Below, piece after piece: positions 43,596 to 52,243 of a stretch of 64,000 nt of DNA. Under the pieces are notes generated by a model. It saw nothing but the letters and a program-made list of their open reading frames with translations. It did no database searches and was not told where the DNA came from. A program made the translations under genes and the position numbers. The number at the start of each line of letters is the position of its first letter. Position 1 is the first letter of the stretch. The DNA is from Kordiimonadaceae bacterium UBA4441 (lineage in GTDB: Bacteria > Pseudomonadota > Alphaproteobacteria > Sphingomonadales > Emcibacteraceae), in assembly GCA_002390425.1 (NCBI GenBank), contig DGPL01000028.1, positions 1 to 64,000 on the forward strand, written 5' to 3'.

Positions 43596-43955
43596 ATGAA
43601 TGCGATAAATTTAAAAGAAAAATTCAACCTTTTTACCGATCAATGGACACCAAAAATCATCACTAACCTTGATGATAGTCATGTGTATCTTACCAAAATT
43701 GAAGGCGATTTTATTTGGCATAGCCATGATGATCAGAATGAACTTTTCATTGTTATCGAAGGACGTTTTCGTATGGATTTTCGCGATAGAAGCCAATGGG
43801 TAGAAGCCGGTGAAGTCCTTCTCGTCCCAAAAGGAGTTGAACATCGTCCGTGCGCAGAAGAAGAATGTAAATTACTGGTGATTGAGAAAGCAGACACAGA
43901 TCACACCGGTGGCGAAAAAGATGACCGCCGAAAAGAAAATCATGATCATATTTAA
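43596..43955 (+). CDS. Small cupin-domain protein
   Basis: The 119-residue protein is a single cupin. Motif 1 is GDFIWHSHDDQNELFIVIEGRF in two parts (His-x-His and the following Glu), and motif 2 is VPKGVEHRP, so a metal site is complete. The function of such stand-alone cupins varies (isomerase, dioxygenase, sensor). It begins only 16 bases from the stop that ends the truncated transsulfuration frame, so its promoter lies within the remnant. It is convergent with the Rieske oxygenase gene. Confidence 0.82.
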   Translation: MNAINLKEKFNLFTDQWTPKIITNLDDSHVYLTKIEGDFIWHSHDDQNELFIVIEGRFRMDFRDRSQWVEAGEVLLVPKGVEHRPCAEEECKLLVIEKADTDHTGGEKDDRRKENHDHI

Positions 43956-43957
43956 TT

Positions 43958-45007
43958 TTATTTAACTAACCCCTTAATGATTTTTCGCATGACGACACCG
44001 GGTTTATCTGCTTTAATGCCGATTTCTTTATAATCATGTTGATCGTGTTCAAATACATCTTGTAAGAGTTTGATGGCTTCGCGATCTTCGTCAAAACCTT
44101 TTTGCACCATTTCTCCTTGTTTCTTACTATAATCTTGATCATCAAGGGCATAATTTCGAGCAACATACCAAAAATAATGGCAGCGGTTTTCACTTTCTGG
44201 CGTTAAGTAATGATTGACATAATGACCTGTTGGCTCTTCAACGTCACCGTTTTCATCATGGGGATAAAGAAGGCCGTACCCTTTATTGGTCGCAGGGGTC
44301 ATATAATGGCCACCGGATTTATAAACGACTTGTTTATTTCCAAAATCAAGACCCGGATGGAAAAATGGTTTTAAAAGATTCCAATCTTCCATTTGGCGAT
44401 AGAAAACCACTTGATCATCCGTTTGTTCAACCGTTATTGGCGCTGACGTATATTCTTTAGGAAATTTGAAAGTGTTTTCATGAAGAAAGGGAAGGTGGCT
44501 TAGGTCACAAAGATTTTCATGAAGCAGCATATAGCTCCCTTCCATGTAATTATATTGCCCGACCACGTGGGTCCATTTATCCATGTCATGGATCTCAAGT
44601 TCAGGAATTTCTTCCTCATTCGCTTTTTCATTTGCACCCATCCATATCCAGACGACGGGCCCTGTTTCCTTGGTGGTATATTTTTTAATTTTGGTTTTAG
44701 GACATTTATCTTGGCAAGGTACATCAGTAATATTGCCATTATGATCATATTTTATACCGTGATAGCGACAGCGAATGCCCCCTCCTTCCAAATTGCTGCT
44801 GGCGAGCGGGAATGAGCGGTGAGCACAACGGTTTTGTAATATAACAACATTTTCATTTTCGTCGCGGTACATAACAAGGCTGCGGTTTAATATGGTGCGT
44901 TCCGTAAGTTCACGGGTTATTTCGGTCGCGAGAGCAGCCACATACCAATAATTATAAAGAAGTGGGGTATTAATATCCGCAAGATCGTCATTACAATATG
45001 GTTTCAT
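43958..45007 (-). CDS. Rieske-type aromatic or alkyl oxygenase, VanA-like
   Basis: I chose ATG 45007 over a TTG at 45040. The 349-residue protein has a Rieske [2Fe-2S] site (CAHRSFPLASS and CRYHGIKYD) and a non-heme iron site (NLCDLSHLPFLHENTF with the Asp/His ligands). This is the layout of single-component-type oxygenases such as vanillate O-demethylase and related demethylases. No reductase partner is adjacent. Substrate unknown. Confidence 0.88.
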   Translation of the reverse strand: MKPYCNDDLADINTPLLYNYWYVAALATEITRELTERTILNRSLVMYRDENENVVILQNRCAHRSFPLASSNLEGGGIRCRYHGIKYDHNGNITDVPCQDKCPKTKIKKYTTKETGPVVWIWMGANEKANEEEIPELEIHDMDKWTHVVGQYNYMEGSYMLLHENLCDLSHLPFLHENTFKFPKEYTSAPITVEQTDDQVVFYRQMEDWNLLKPFFHPGLDFGNKQVVYKSGGHYMTPATNKGYGLLYPHDENGDVEEPTGHYVNHYLTPESENRCHYFWYVARNYALDDQDYSKKQGEMVQKGFDEDREAIKLLQDVFEHDQHDYKEIGIKADKPGVVMRKIIKGLVK

Positions 45008-45094
45008 GGGTGACTCATTTTTTACTATGTTATTTATCAAAAACAGATTATCACAGAAGGATTAATGGTCAACACGTATTAAAAAGGAAAAAGC

Positions 45095-46018
45095 GTGTCG
45101 GAACAAGTTCAAGATAAAAATATTGATGAACCCGGTCATTTTAATATGGCGGCTTTTATTATGTTAATCCTTGGCGGGATTGCTATTGGGACTTCACCGA
45201 TTTTTATGCGCTTTTCAGAAGTCACGCCAACATCGGCGGCGTTTTGGCGACTTTTGTTGGCTATTCCGCTTTTGATCATTTGGCAGGCCTATGATATTCG
45301 TAAAAATAAAGGAGCCGCGACACCGAAATTAAATATCAAAGATATGAAGCCTTTCATTATTGTCGGTTTTTTCTTTGCGCTTGATTTAACCATGTGGCAT
45401 TGGTCGGTTGAATTAACGTCCGTCGCAAATTCAACGTTGCTTGCCAATATGGCTGCGATTTTTACGGCAGTTGGCGGTTTTCTTTTCTTTGGGGAACGCT
45501 TTAGCAAGACCTTTATCGGTGGGATGATGTTGGCGCTGCTAGGGGCCATATCATTGATGGGGCATAGTTTTGAATTGGCCCCTGAAAATTTATCAGGTGA
45601 TATCCTCGCGCTTATTACGGCGGTGGCATATGCCGGTTATATGATTTTTAGTGCGAAGGCACGCAAAAGTTACTCGACCGTTTCACTCGTCTTGGGAACA
45701 GCCGTCTTTGGGGCTATTTTTTTACTGCCGATTGCGCTTAATGAAACCGGTAACTTTATGCCAACAAATATTGGTGGTTGGTGGCCTCTTATTGCGCTTG
45801 CATGGTTTACACATGTTGTTGGGCAAAGCTTAATTGTTTATGCGCTTGCGCATTTGCCTGCTGCTTTTGGGTCTGTGACTTTATTAATCCAGCCAGTGGT
45901 GGCCGCAATACTTGCATGGGTATTATTTGGTGAATATCTAAGTGTTTATCACTTCGTTGGTGCCGCATTGATCATCAGCGGCATACTTGTGTGTAAAAAA
46001 GGAGTGAGGAAGAATTAA
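45095..46018 (+). CDS. EamA/DMT family transporter
   Basis: The 307-residue protein has ten predicted membrane helices in two EamA repeats. The first holds GGIAIGTSPIFMRFSEVTPTS-type sequence and the second ends in VVAAILAWVLFGEYLSVYH. The start codon is GTG at 45095, with AAGGAAA upstream. Likely exports a small metabolite; no substrate can be named. Confidence 0.9.
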   Translation: MSEQVQDKNIDEPGHFNMAAFIMLILGGIAIGTSPIFMRFSEVTPTSAAFWRLLLAIPLLIIWQAYDIRKNKGAATPKLNIKDMKPFIIVGFFFALDLTMWHWSVELTSVANSTLLANMAAIFTAVGGFLFFGERFSKTFIGGMMLALLGAISLMGHSFELAPENLSGDILALITAVAYAGYMIFSAKARKSYSTVSLVLGTAVFGAIFLLPIALNETGNFMPTNIGGWWPLIALAWFTHVVGQSLIVYALAHLPAAFGSVTLLIQPVVAAILAWVLFGEYLSVYHFVGAALIISGILVCKKGVRKN

Positions 46019-46030
46019 TCTTCCCCACTC
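46002..46030 (-). terminator. Terminator of the alpha/beta hydrolase gene
   Basis: GAGTG-A-GGAAGA (46002-46013) pairs with TCTTCC-C-CACTC (46019-46030), with one mismatch and a five-base loop. On the minus strand a run of six T follows, so it terminates the gene at 46039-46953. Confidence 0.75.
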
Positions 46031-46038
46031 GTAAAATA

Positions 46039-46953
46039 TTATTCCGGTTTTTTGGTCATCAAGGCCAGCCATGATTTTGCAAAATCATTATCAGGAAGCC
46101 AAGTGGTGTCCTCTTTAAGAACGTCTTCTTCCGCACCAATGGTATGTTTATAAACATTGCCGACAGTACCCATATCTTCTGAAACCGGTTTTAAGGCCTT
46201 ATATCCCATAGCATCTTCAACCATTCTCAGTTTCATGACGGCTTCATAATATTCGACGGCCAAATCACGGCTGCCGGCGACTTCATGGGCGACGCCTTGT
46301 TCTTCAACGAGTGTCCAAAGCGCACCTGCACGGCGGTTGGTTAAATACATACCTTTAATCATAAGGTTGCGGCTTGGGTAATCATCTAAACCAATGACAT
46401 AAAGGCCGGGTGTTTGTCGTGTTTCTTCTGGGGGGACAGCGGAATAATAATAACCGCCTTTATTAACCACATATGCAATGACGCGCTCTGGTATCCAACT
46501 CGCGATTTCATGATTAATTTCTCCGCCTGCAGACATTCCCCAAAGCAAGAAAGGGGCGTATGAGAGTTCCTGATGACCCGTTTTCATAGCCACTTGATCA
46601 ATGGCGTCAATGATTGCTTTACCGCTTCCTTCGGCGACTTTAATATAATGTTCAATCATCATATTTACATGCATGTGATCTTGTAAGAATGTACCAAGTA
46701 GCGCAAAATCATGTTTTTTAGCAAATGCTTGCCAGTATTCATCTTCTACTTGTGGACGGCCATCACCGTTTGAGCCCGGATTAAGCATTAATATACCGCG
46801 GTAATTATCAACACCATCAGGTAACCACATGCGAAATTCAGCTTTGCTATAAACATTGCCCGGTTCCAAGCTTACGTCGTGGGTTTCAGCAATGCTTGCC
46901 GCGGTGAAAAAAAGGCTAAAGCCGATTATGAGTATTATTTTTAATATATTCAT
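46039..46953 (-). CDS. Exported alpha/beta-hydrolase-fold protein
   Basis: The 304-residue product has a Sec signal peptide (cleaved near residue 23, SIAE). An alpha/beta-hydrolase core has the nucleophile elbow LLWGMSAGGEI and a candidate acidic residue in YVIGLDDYPSR. A late His in EQGVAHEVAG could complete a triad. It resembles secreted esterase/PHB-depolymerase-like proteins, but the substrate is unclear. Transcribed alone, divergent from the PAP2 frame. Confidence 0.78.
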   Translation of the reverse strand: MNILKIILIIGFSLFFTAASIAETHDVSLEPGNVYSKAEFRMWLPDGVDNYRGILMLNPGSNGDGRPQVEDEYWQAFAKKHDFALLGTFLQDHMHVNMMIEHYIKVAEGSGKAIIDAIDQVAMKTGHQELSYAPFLLWGMSAGGEINHEIASWIPERVIAYVVNKGGYYYSAVPPEETRQTPGLYVIGLDDYPSRNLMIKGMYLTNRRAGALWTLVEEQGVAHEVAGSRDLAVEYYEAVMKLRMVEDAMGYKALKPVSEDMGTVGNVYKHTIGAEEDVLKEDTTWLPDNDFAKSWLALMTKKPE

Positions 46954-47030
46954 TTTTATTATCCCTTAATTATTTAACACTATAATATCCGATGAGTTTT
47001 AAAACACCAGAGGTATAATAAGGGCTTAAA

Positions 47031-48119
47031 ATGAAGCACCAACATGGGTTAATTGATAAAATATCCCATAAATATTCATTATATGAAAAGCTTATGACGG
47101 GGAATGCTTTTCTCGCATTGTTATTCATAACTCACCTTATGGTGGGATACATTGCCATGTGGCAATTTGATCTGCTCGACTACTTTACTCTCTCGCTTTA
47201 TTCCGAAATGCTTTATACAAGTCTTGTAAGCGTCGTGATCCTGAAGTTTGTCATTTTTTATATAGATTAGCGAAAACGCCATATTAATAATGCAGAACAA
47301 ACCTCATTAAAATCAGAGGTTTTTAAAAGTTGTTTTAATCGAAATACATTTCTGTGTTTATTAATCCCGCTTTTATTTTTTCCATCTTTTTTTGCATTGT
47401 TTTCTGCAACAAAATCCATGATCCATGTTTTTAATTCATTTTATTTGGATGAAATATTTATGAAAATTGATCGTTTCCTTCATTTTGGAATTGATCCCTG
47501 GAAGATAACGCACACTATTTTTTCAGGAGCTTGGGGTTCATTATTTTTAAGCTTTATATACGCCATATGGTTCGGGATGATGCTTTATTATACATTGTGG
47601 ATGATGGTTAGTATAAAGATGAGAAAGCATCGATTTCAATATTTAACGAGTTTTATTTTATGCTGGTTTTTACTGGGGTCAGTATTGGCCGTATTTTTGT
47701 CATCAGCGGGGCCGGAATATTTTGGCCGTGTTACCGGCGATATCAGTGTCTATGAACCGTTAATGGACATTCTTAGGTCACACAATGAACCCTATAAAGA
47801 TCAGTTCTTATATGTTTATGCTTTGGATGTTCAGGATTATTTATGGAACAGTTATTTAAAAACCACCATTGATGTGGGGACTGGTATATCCGCGATGCCT
47901 AGTATGCATTTATCGATTGCGGCACTTCTTTATTTTTCTGCGAAAGAATTAAATAAAAATTTTGGTTATGCCATGCTTATATTTTTGATACTTATTCAAA
48001 TAGGATCAGTCCATCTTGGTTGGCATTATGCGATTGATGGATATGTTTCCATTTTCCTTACCTGGTTGATTTGGAAATCTATGGGTTATTTATGCGATAA
48101 AATTTATCATGAAGAATGA
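47031..48119 (+). pseudogene. PAP2-superfamily membrane phosphatase interrupted by one TAG
   Basis: The frame from ATG 47031 to the stop at 48119 is open for 362 codons except for TAG at 47268-47270. Between the TAG and the next usable start (TTG 47397) the frame still encodes membrane-protein-like sequence (RNTFLCLLIPLLFFPSFFALF). The second part has the PAP2 catalytic motifs in GISAMPSMHLSIAALL and HLGWHYAIDGY, so it is of the Ipt/Aur-type PAP2_3 group that acts on lipid phosphates. A TTG start at 47397 could give a 240-residue protein lacking the first membrane helices. Its end overlaps mnmD by 11 bases. Confidence 0.8.
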
Positions 48120-48768
48120 CATCGGGCTATATTCAAAAGAATTTGATGATATTTATTTCTCACCAGAAGACGGTATTGGGGAAAGCAAGGCGGTATTCTT
48201 AGATGGTATAAATGCACCGGAATGTTGGAAAGATAAAAAGGCCTTCACAGTTTCGGAGTTAGGGTTTGGGTCAGGATTAAATTTTTTACTGACGGCGAAG
48301 CTTTGGTGTGAGACAACATCTCCAGATCAGCAGCTTATATATTATTCAACAGAGAAATACCCATTAGATAAAAGTCAAATTGAAGTGGCCTTGGAATGGC
48401 AGGACTTGCAACCGTACGTTTCTGAGTTGCTCGAAGACTATCCAAATAATGACTTCTTATTCAATGGCAGAATTAAATTAAAAATTCTGCTTGGTGATAG
48501 TTTAGAGCAATTAAGGTTTCAAAACTTTAAATCGGATGCGTGGTATTTGGACGGATTTGCGCCAAGTAAGAACCCTGATATGTGGAGCGATGAAATTTTT
48601 AATGAGATGGCGAGACTGTCAAACCAAAAGGCACAGGTAGCAACATTTACGGCAGCCGGATTCGTGAAGCGAGGGTTGCAAAAGGTTGGTTTTCAAATGG
48701 ACAAACGTCCGGGATTTGGTAAAAAAAGAGAAATGTTGACGGGATTTTGGCATAAAAAAAGCGACTAA
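48109..48768 (+). CDS. mnmD: tRNA 5-methylaminomethyl-2-thiouridine methyltransferase (MnmD-type)
   Basis: Completes the mnm5s2U34 modification of tRNAs by SAM-dependent methylation. The 219-residue protein is the stand-alone N-terminal half of MnmC, without the FAD oxidase half. Key segments are YSKEFDDIYFSPEDGI, the SAM site SELGFGSGLNFLLTA, and WYLDGFAPSKNPDMWS with the catalytic Asp region. It ends in KKREMLTGFW as usual. It overlaps the broken PAP2 frame, so its translation may depend on ribosomes that reach the PAP2 end. Confidence 0.92.
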   Translation: MKNDIGLYSKEFDDIYFSPEDGIGESKAVFLDGINAPECWKDKKAFTVSELGFGSGLNFLLTAKLWCETTSPDQQLIYYSTEKYPLDKSQIEVALEWQDLQPYVSELLEDYPNNDFLFNGRIKLKILLGDSLEQLRFQNFKSDAWYLDGFAPSKNPDMWSDEIFNEMARLSNQKAQVATFTAAGFVKRGLQKVGFQMDKRPGFGKKREMLTGFWHKKSD

Positions 48769-48789
48769 ATAAAGTGAGCCGCTTTTTTT
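48754..48789. terminator. Bidirectional terminator between mnmD and the BNR-repeat gene
   Basis: AAAAAAAGCG (48754-48763) and CGCTTTTTTT (48780-48789) form a ten-pair stem that supplies a T tract in both directions between the convergent genes. Confidence 0.75.
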
Positions 48790-48805
48790 ATATTTTTAAT
48801 TTGTG

Positions 48806-51800
48806 CTATGGCGTAATTACATGGTTGATGTTATTGGATTTAGCCCATGCATCAATTGCCTTAATATGATCTGTGATAGAATTTAATTCCTCCTTACGTT
48901 CTGACCATTGCATTTGCAAATCCGCAAGACGATCTAAGGCGCCTTTTGCCACAGGGGCGCCAGCACTATCCATCACGCCGACAACATGTTTCACTTGAAC
49001 GTCAAGCATGCTTGGCCATGCATCTTCATCTTCAAGAACTTGGAAATAAACCTGATCAATTAGTTTTTCCCAAGTATTGATTTGATCAAGTGCCGGAATG
49101 GCATGTTGCATAAGGTCTTGATTGTCACCATATTTCGCCATCAATTCCTTGATCTGATGGCGGGCTTTACGGGTATTATCAAGTGATAACAAAATCTCAT
49201 TTAAAAGGTTTGTGCCTTCAACCAGTTTTGTTTCAAGAAAGTCATATTCTTCTTTAGTCGCACTGTCACGTGGATCTGGTAGAAGTTCAACTGGAACCGT
49301 TTCTTCGTAATCACCAATTGAAATGCGGGCCTGATATTCACCAGGCATAACTTTAGCACCGTTCCAACCAGAGAACATGAAAACATCATCAATACAAAGA
49401 ATACCATCGCGGCGCATATCCCATGTCCATAGGTTCATACCCTTAGATTTAGATGGATAGGAAAGGGAGCGTTTCTGGCGTGGTGACATATTGCCAATGA
49501 CACATCGGTCACGGTCGCTTTCTTCACTAGAATAAGAACGAACAAGATTTCCAACCTTATCAAGGATTTCAATGGAAAGCGGACCTTCTTGATCTTCTTT
49601 AATATGGTAAGAAAGAATAACCCCGTTTGGTGGGTTATTTCCTTCGTTTGCACCACCACTACGGCGACCTGTGATCATCATAGTTGGGCTTGGGCTTAAT
49701 AGATGAAGTTCTTTATCGGCTTGATCGTTTGAAATTTGACCGAATATCGCAATATCATCCATGACGTAAAAGCCGCGTCCTTGCGTTGCGACGACAAGAT
49801 CACCTTGACGGATCATCAGATCCGTAATTGGAACGGGTGGTAAATTTAAACGTAAGGATTGCCAATTATCGCCATCATCAAAGGAAATATACATACCAAG
49901 CTCAGTACCAGCATAGAGAAGTCCTTGTTTATTTTTATCTTCGCGAACGACACGAACAAAATTGCCCTTTGGTAGATCGCCATCTAAACGTTGCCAGCTG
50001 TCACCATAGTTTATTGTTTTATAAATATATGGATCGGGGTCGTTCATTTTATAAGCAGAAACAACGATATAGGCTGTCGCCGGATCATGAGGACTTACTT
50101 CGATTGCATTAATCATCCCTTCTGGCGCATTACGCGGAGTAACATTATCCCAGTTTCCACCGTTATCACGTGTCACATAGACGAGGCCATCATCACTGCC
50201 GGACCATATTACGCCACGTTCATGAGGGCTTTCGACGATGGTGTAAATGTTACCGTAAAATTCAGCACCAACGTTTTCCGCTGTTAATGGTCCACCGTTT
50301 AAGCGTTGCTTTTCTTTTTCATTGCGGGTTAGGTCTGGGCTGATTTCTTCCCAGGTTACGCCGCGGTCATCACTTCTAAGGATATATTGTGACCCATAAT
50401 AGATAACACTGGGGTCATGGGGTGAGGAGGATACAGGCGCATTCCAGTTGGCGCGATATTTTAAATCTTCAGCGTTTTCACCAAAAACATATTGCGGATA
50501 AGGTTTGATCGGACGAGTACGACGATTTTTCGTATTGATTTCGGTGAGTGTCCCGTTAATCGTTGTTGCATAAACGAGGGTAGGGTCATTTTCATTAAAG
50601 GCAATATGGGCACTTTCCCCGCCGCCAACGGAATAATAATCATCAACACCAATGCCACCTGTGAATGATTCAGATGTGATTGCGACCGTTGAGTTATCCT
50701 GCTGGCCACCATAAATACGATATGGCATCATGTTATCCGTATTCACGCGGTAAAACTGTGCTGTTGGTTGGTTCATAATTGATGACCAAGTTTTACCACC
50801 GTCAAAGGTAATTTCTGCGCCACCATCATCCGCAAGAGCCATATTGAGGCTATTATCAGGATTGATCCATAAATCATGTGTGTCGCCGTGACCTACGCTA
50901 AGTAAATCGTAAGATTTGCCGCCATCGACAGAACGCATAAACGGAACGTTCATGACATATATTGTATTGTCATCATTAGGGTCTGTTTTTAAATGGTTAT
51001 AATACCATGCTCGCGTGTGTGTAAGGCGGTTTGAATTGATATTTGTCCATGTTTTACCGCCGTTTTCCGTGCGATAAACACCGCCATCGTCTGTATACAT
51101 GTCCCCTTCGACGACAGCATAAACGCGTTCAGGGTTTGATGCGGATACATCAATACCAACTTTACCGATCTTTTCAGGTAATCCGCCCGCTAACTTGTTC
51201 CATGTATCGCCACCGTCAGTAGTTTTCCAAATACCGCCCTTAACACCACCTGATAGAATATACCAAGGTGTACGACCATTTTCCCACATGGCCGCATAAA
51301 GGATGCGTGGATTAGTCGGGTCCATGGTTAAATCGCCACCACCAACTTGCGGGTCTACGTTTAAAACATGTTCCCAAGTTTCACCACTGTCCATCGTGCG
51401 GTAAATGCCGCGCTCTTCGTTCGGTCCCCAAATATTACCTTGTGCAGCGACATAAGCGATATCAGGATTGGTTGGATGAACACGTACTTTTGGGATTTGC
51501 CCTGCTTTTTCAAGGCCAATATGTTTCCAGGTTTTCCCGGCGTCGGTTGATTTATACATACCGTCACCGCTAGCGGTTGTTACACCTCGAATTGGGCCTT
51601 CACCTGTGCCGACATATACGACATTAGGATCTGATTCTGATACGGCTATTGCGCCGATTGTACCGACATTAAAGTCATTGTCTGAAACATTAAACCAAGT
51701 TGTACCAGCATTGGTGGTTTTCCATACGCCACCACCCGCTGCGCCCATATAATAAGTAAGGGGATCACCAATAACGCCTGCGATTGCAAGCGCTCTTCCG

Positions 51801-51955
51801 CCGCGCCATGGGCCGATCAAGCGATATTCTTTACCCGCATATAAAGACGGGTTGATGGTTTCTGTAGCAAAAGCAACTGACCCAAAATGAATTATTGAAA
51901 TGGCTAAGCTTAAAATCAGTATAGAAATATTTTTTATCAGACGGTGTAAAGACAT
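48806..51955 (-). CDS. Giant exported BNR/VPS10-type beta-propeller protein
   Basis: The 1049-residue product has a Sec signal peptide (cleaved near residue 30, AFAT). It then has about a dozen Asp-box (S-x-D-x-G-x-T-W) repeats over residues 40-730, such as TTNAGTTWF, STDAGKTWK, TMDSGETWE, TTDGGDTWN and TENGGKTWT. These build one or two sortilin/VPS10-like propellers. The last 300 residues form a beta-sandwich and a helical tail rich in Asp and Leu. Such proteins are often annotated as glycosyl hydrolases or peptidase-like, but no catalytic residues can be assigned. As a large folded exported protein it is a plausible T2SS client. Transcribed alone. Confidence 0.85.
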   Translation of the reverse strand: MSLHRLIKNISILILSLAISIIHFGSVAFATETINPSLYAGKEYRLIGPWRGGRALAIAGVIGDPLTYYMGAAGGGVWKTTNAGTTWFNVSDNDFNVGTIGAIAVSESDPNVVYVGTGEGPIRGVTTASGDGMYKSTDAGKTWKHIGLEKAGQIPKVRVHPTNPDIAYVAAQGNIWGPNEERGIYRTMDSGETWEHVLNVDPQVGGGDLTMDPTNPRILYAAMWENGRTPWYILSGGVKGGIWKTTDGGDTWNKLAGGLPEKIGKVGIDVSASNPERVYAVVEGDMYTDDGGVYRTENGGKTWTNINSNRLTHTRAWYYNHLKTDPNDDNTIYVMNVPFMRSVDGGKSYDLLSVGHGDTHDLWINPDNSLNMALADDGGAEITFDGGKTWSSIMNQPTAQFYRVNTDNMMPYRIYGGQQDNSTVAITSESFTGGIGVDDYYSVGGGESAHIAFNENDPTLVYATTINGTLTEINTKNRRTRPIKPYPQYVFGENAEDLKYRANWNAPVSSSPHDPSVIYYGSQYILRSDDRGVTWEEISPDLTRNEKEKQRLNGGPLTAENVGAEFYGNIYTIVESPHERGVIWSGSDDGLVYVTRDNGGNWDNVTPRNAPEGMINAIEVSPHDPATAYIVVSAYKMNDPDPYIYKTINYGDSWQRLDGDLPKGNFVRVVREDKNKQGLLYAGTELGMYISFDDGDNWQSLRLNLPPVPITDLMIRQGDLVVATQGRGFYVMDDIAIFGQISNDQADKELHLLSPSPTMMITGRRSGGANEGNNPPNGVILSYHIKEDQEGPLSIEILDKVGNLVRSYSSEESDRDRCVIGNMSPRQKRSLSYPSKSKGMNLWTWDMRRDGILCIDDVFMFSGWNGAKVMPGEYQARISIGDYEETVPVELLPDPRDSATKEEYDFLETKLVEGTNLLNEILLSLDNTRKARHQIKELMAKYGDNQDLMQHAIPALDQINTWEKLIDQVYFQVLEDEDAWPSMLDVQVKHVVGVMDSAGAPVAKGALDRLADLQMQWSERKEELNSITDHIKAIDAWAKSNNINHVITP

Positions 51956-52042
51956 GCTTCTTCCCCTTAGTATTTATTCTTAAGTATTTTGAAGGGGTAA
52001 AAGATGCCCTAAATTTATGGATTTGTATAGGGGGAAGACAAT

Positions 52043-52076
52043 AAAAAAAGCCCCGCATTTGAGTGCAGGGCTTTTT
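52043..52076 (-). terminator. Terminator of the aldehyde oxidase operon
   Basis: AAAAGCCC-C-GCA pairs with TGC-A-GGGCTTTTT around a six-base loop; both strands carry a T tract. On the minus strand it ends the pao-like operon and its 47-residue last gene. Confidence 0.85.
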
Positions 52077-52093
52077 CAATAATTTGAGTACCG

Positions 52094-52237
52094 TTATTTT
52101 TTTGTGGCCATACTATATACCAGATGACCCACAATGACGAGTGCGGCAGCGCCAGCAAAAAGGGGGAGGAGATCCCACGAAATGCCGAGGAGCGTTTCTT
52201 GCCCGTACATGTCTCTACTATAACGGAATAGTTCCAT
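52094..52237 (-). CDS. 47-residue single-span membrane protein at the end of the pao-like operon
   Basis: A short gene with ATG at 52237 and TAA at 52094-52096, seven bases after the FAD subunit gene and preceded by AGAGGATAA, which serves as ribosome site. The product starts MELFRYSRDMYGQETLLG, has one hydrophobic helix (about residues 23-43, LLPLFAGAAALVIVGHLVYS) and a Lys-rich tail. Its position before the operon terminator suggests a small anchor or assembly subunit for the aldehyde oxidase. No family recognised. Confidence 0.7.
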   Translation of the reverse strand: MELFRYSRDMYGQETLLGISWDLLPLFAGAAALVIVGHLVYSMATKK

Positions 52238-52243
52238 ATTCAA

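Noticed and set aside
35278..47270. Possible recoding of TAG as a sense codon, suggested by in-frame TAGs in two genes
   Set aside because: TAG ends normal genes in the same window (gspG, gspK), and the M14 frame also contains an in-frame TAA. No suppressor tRNA or selenocysteine-type element is visible. Nonsense mutation is simpler.
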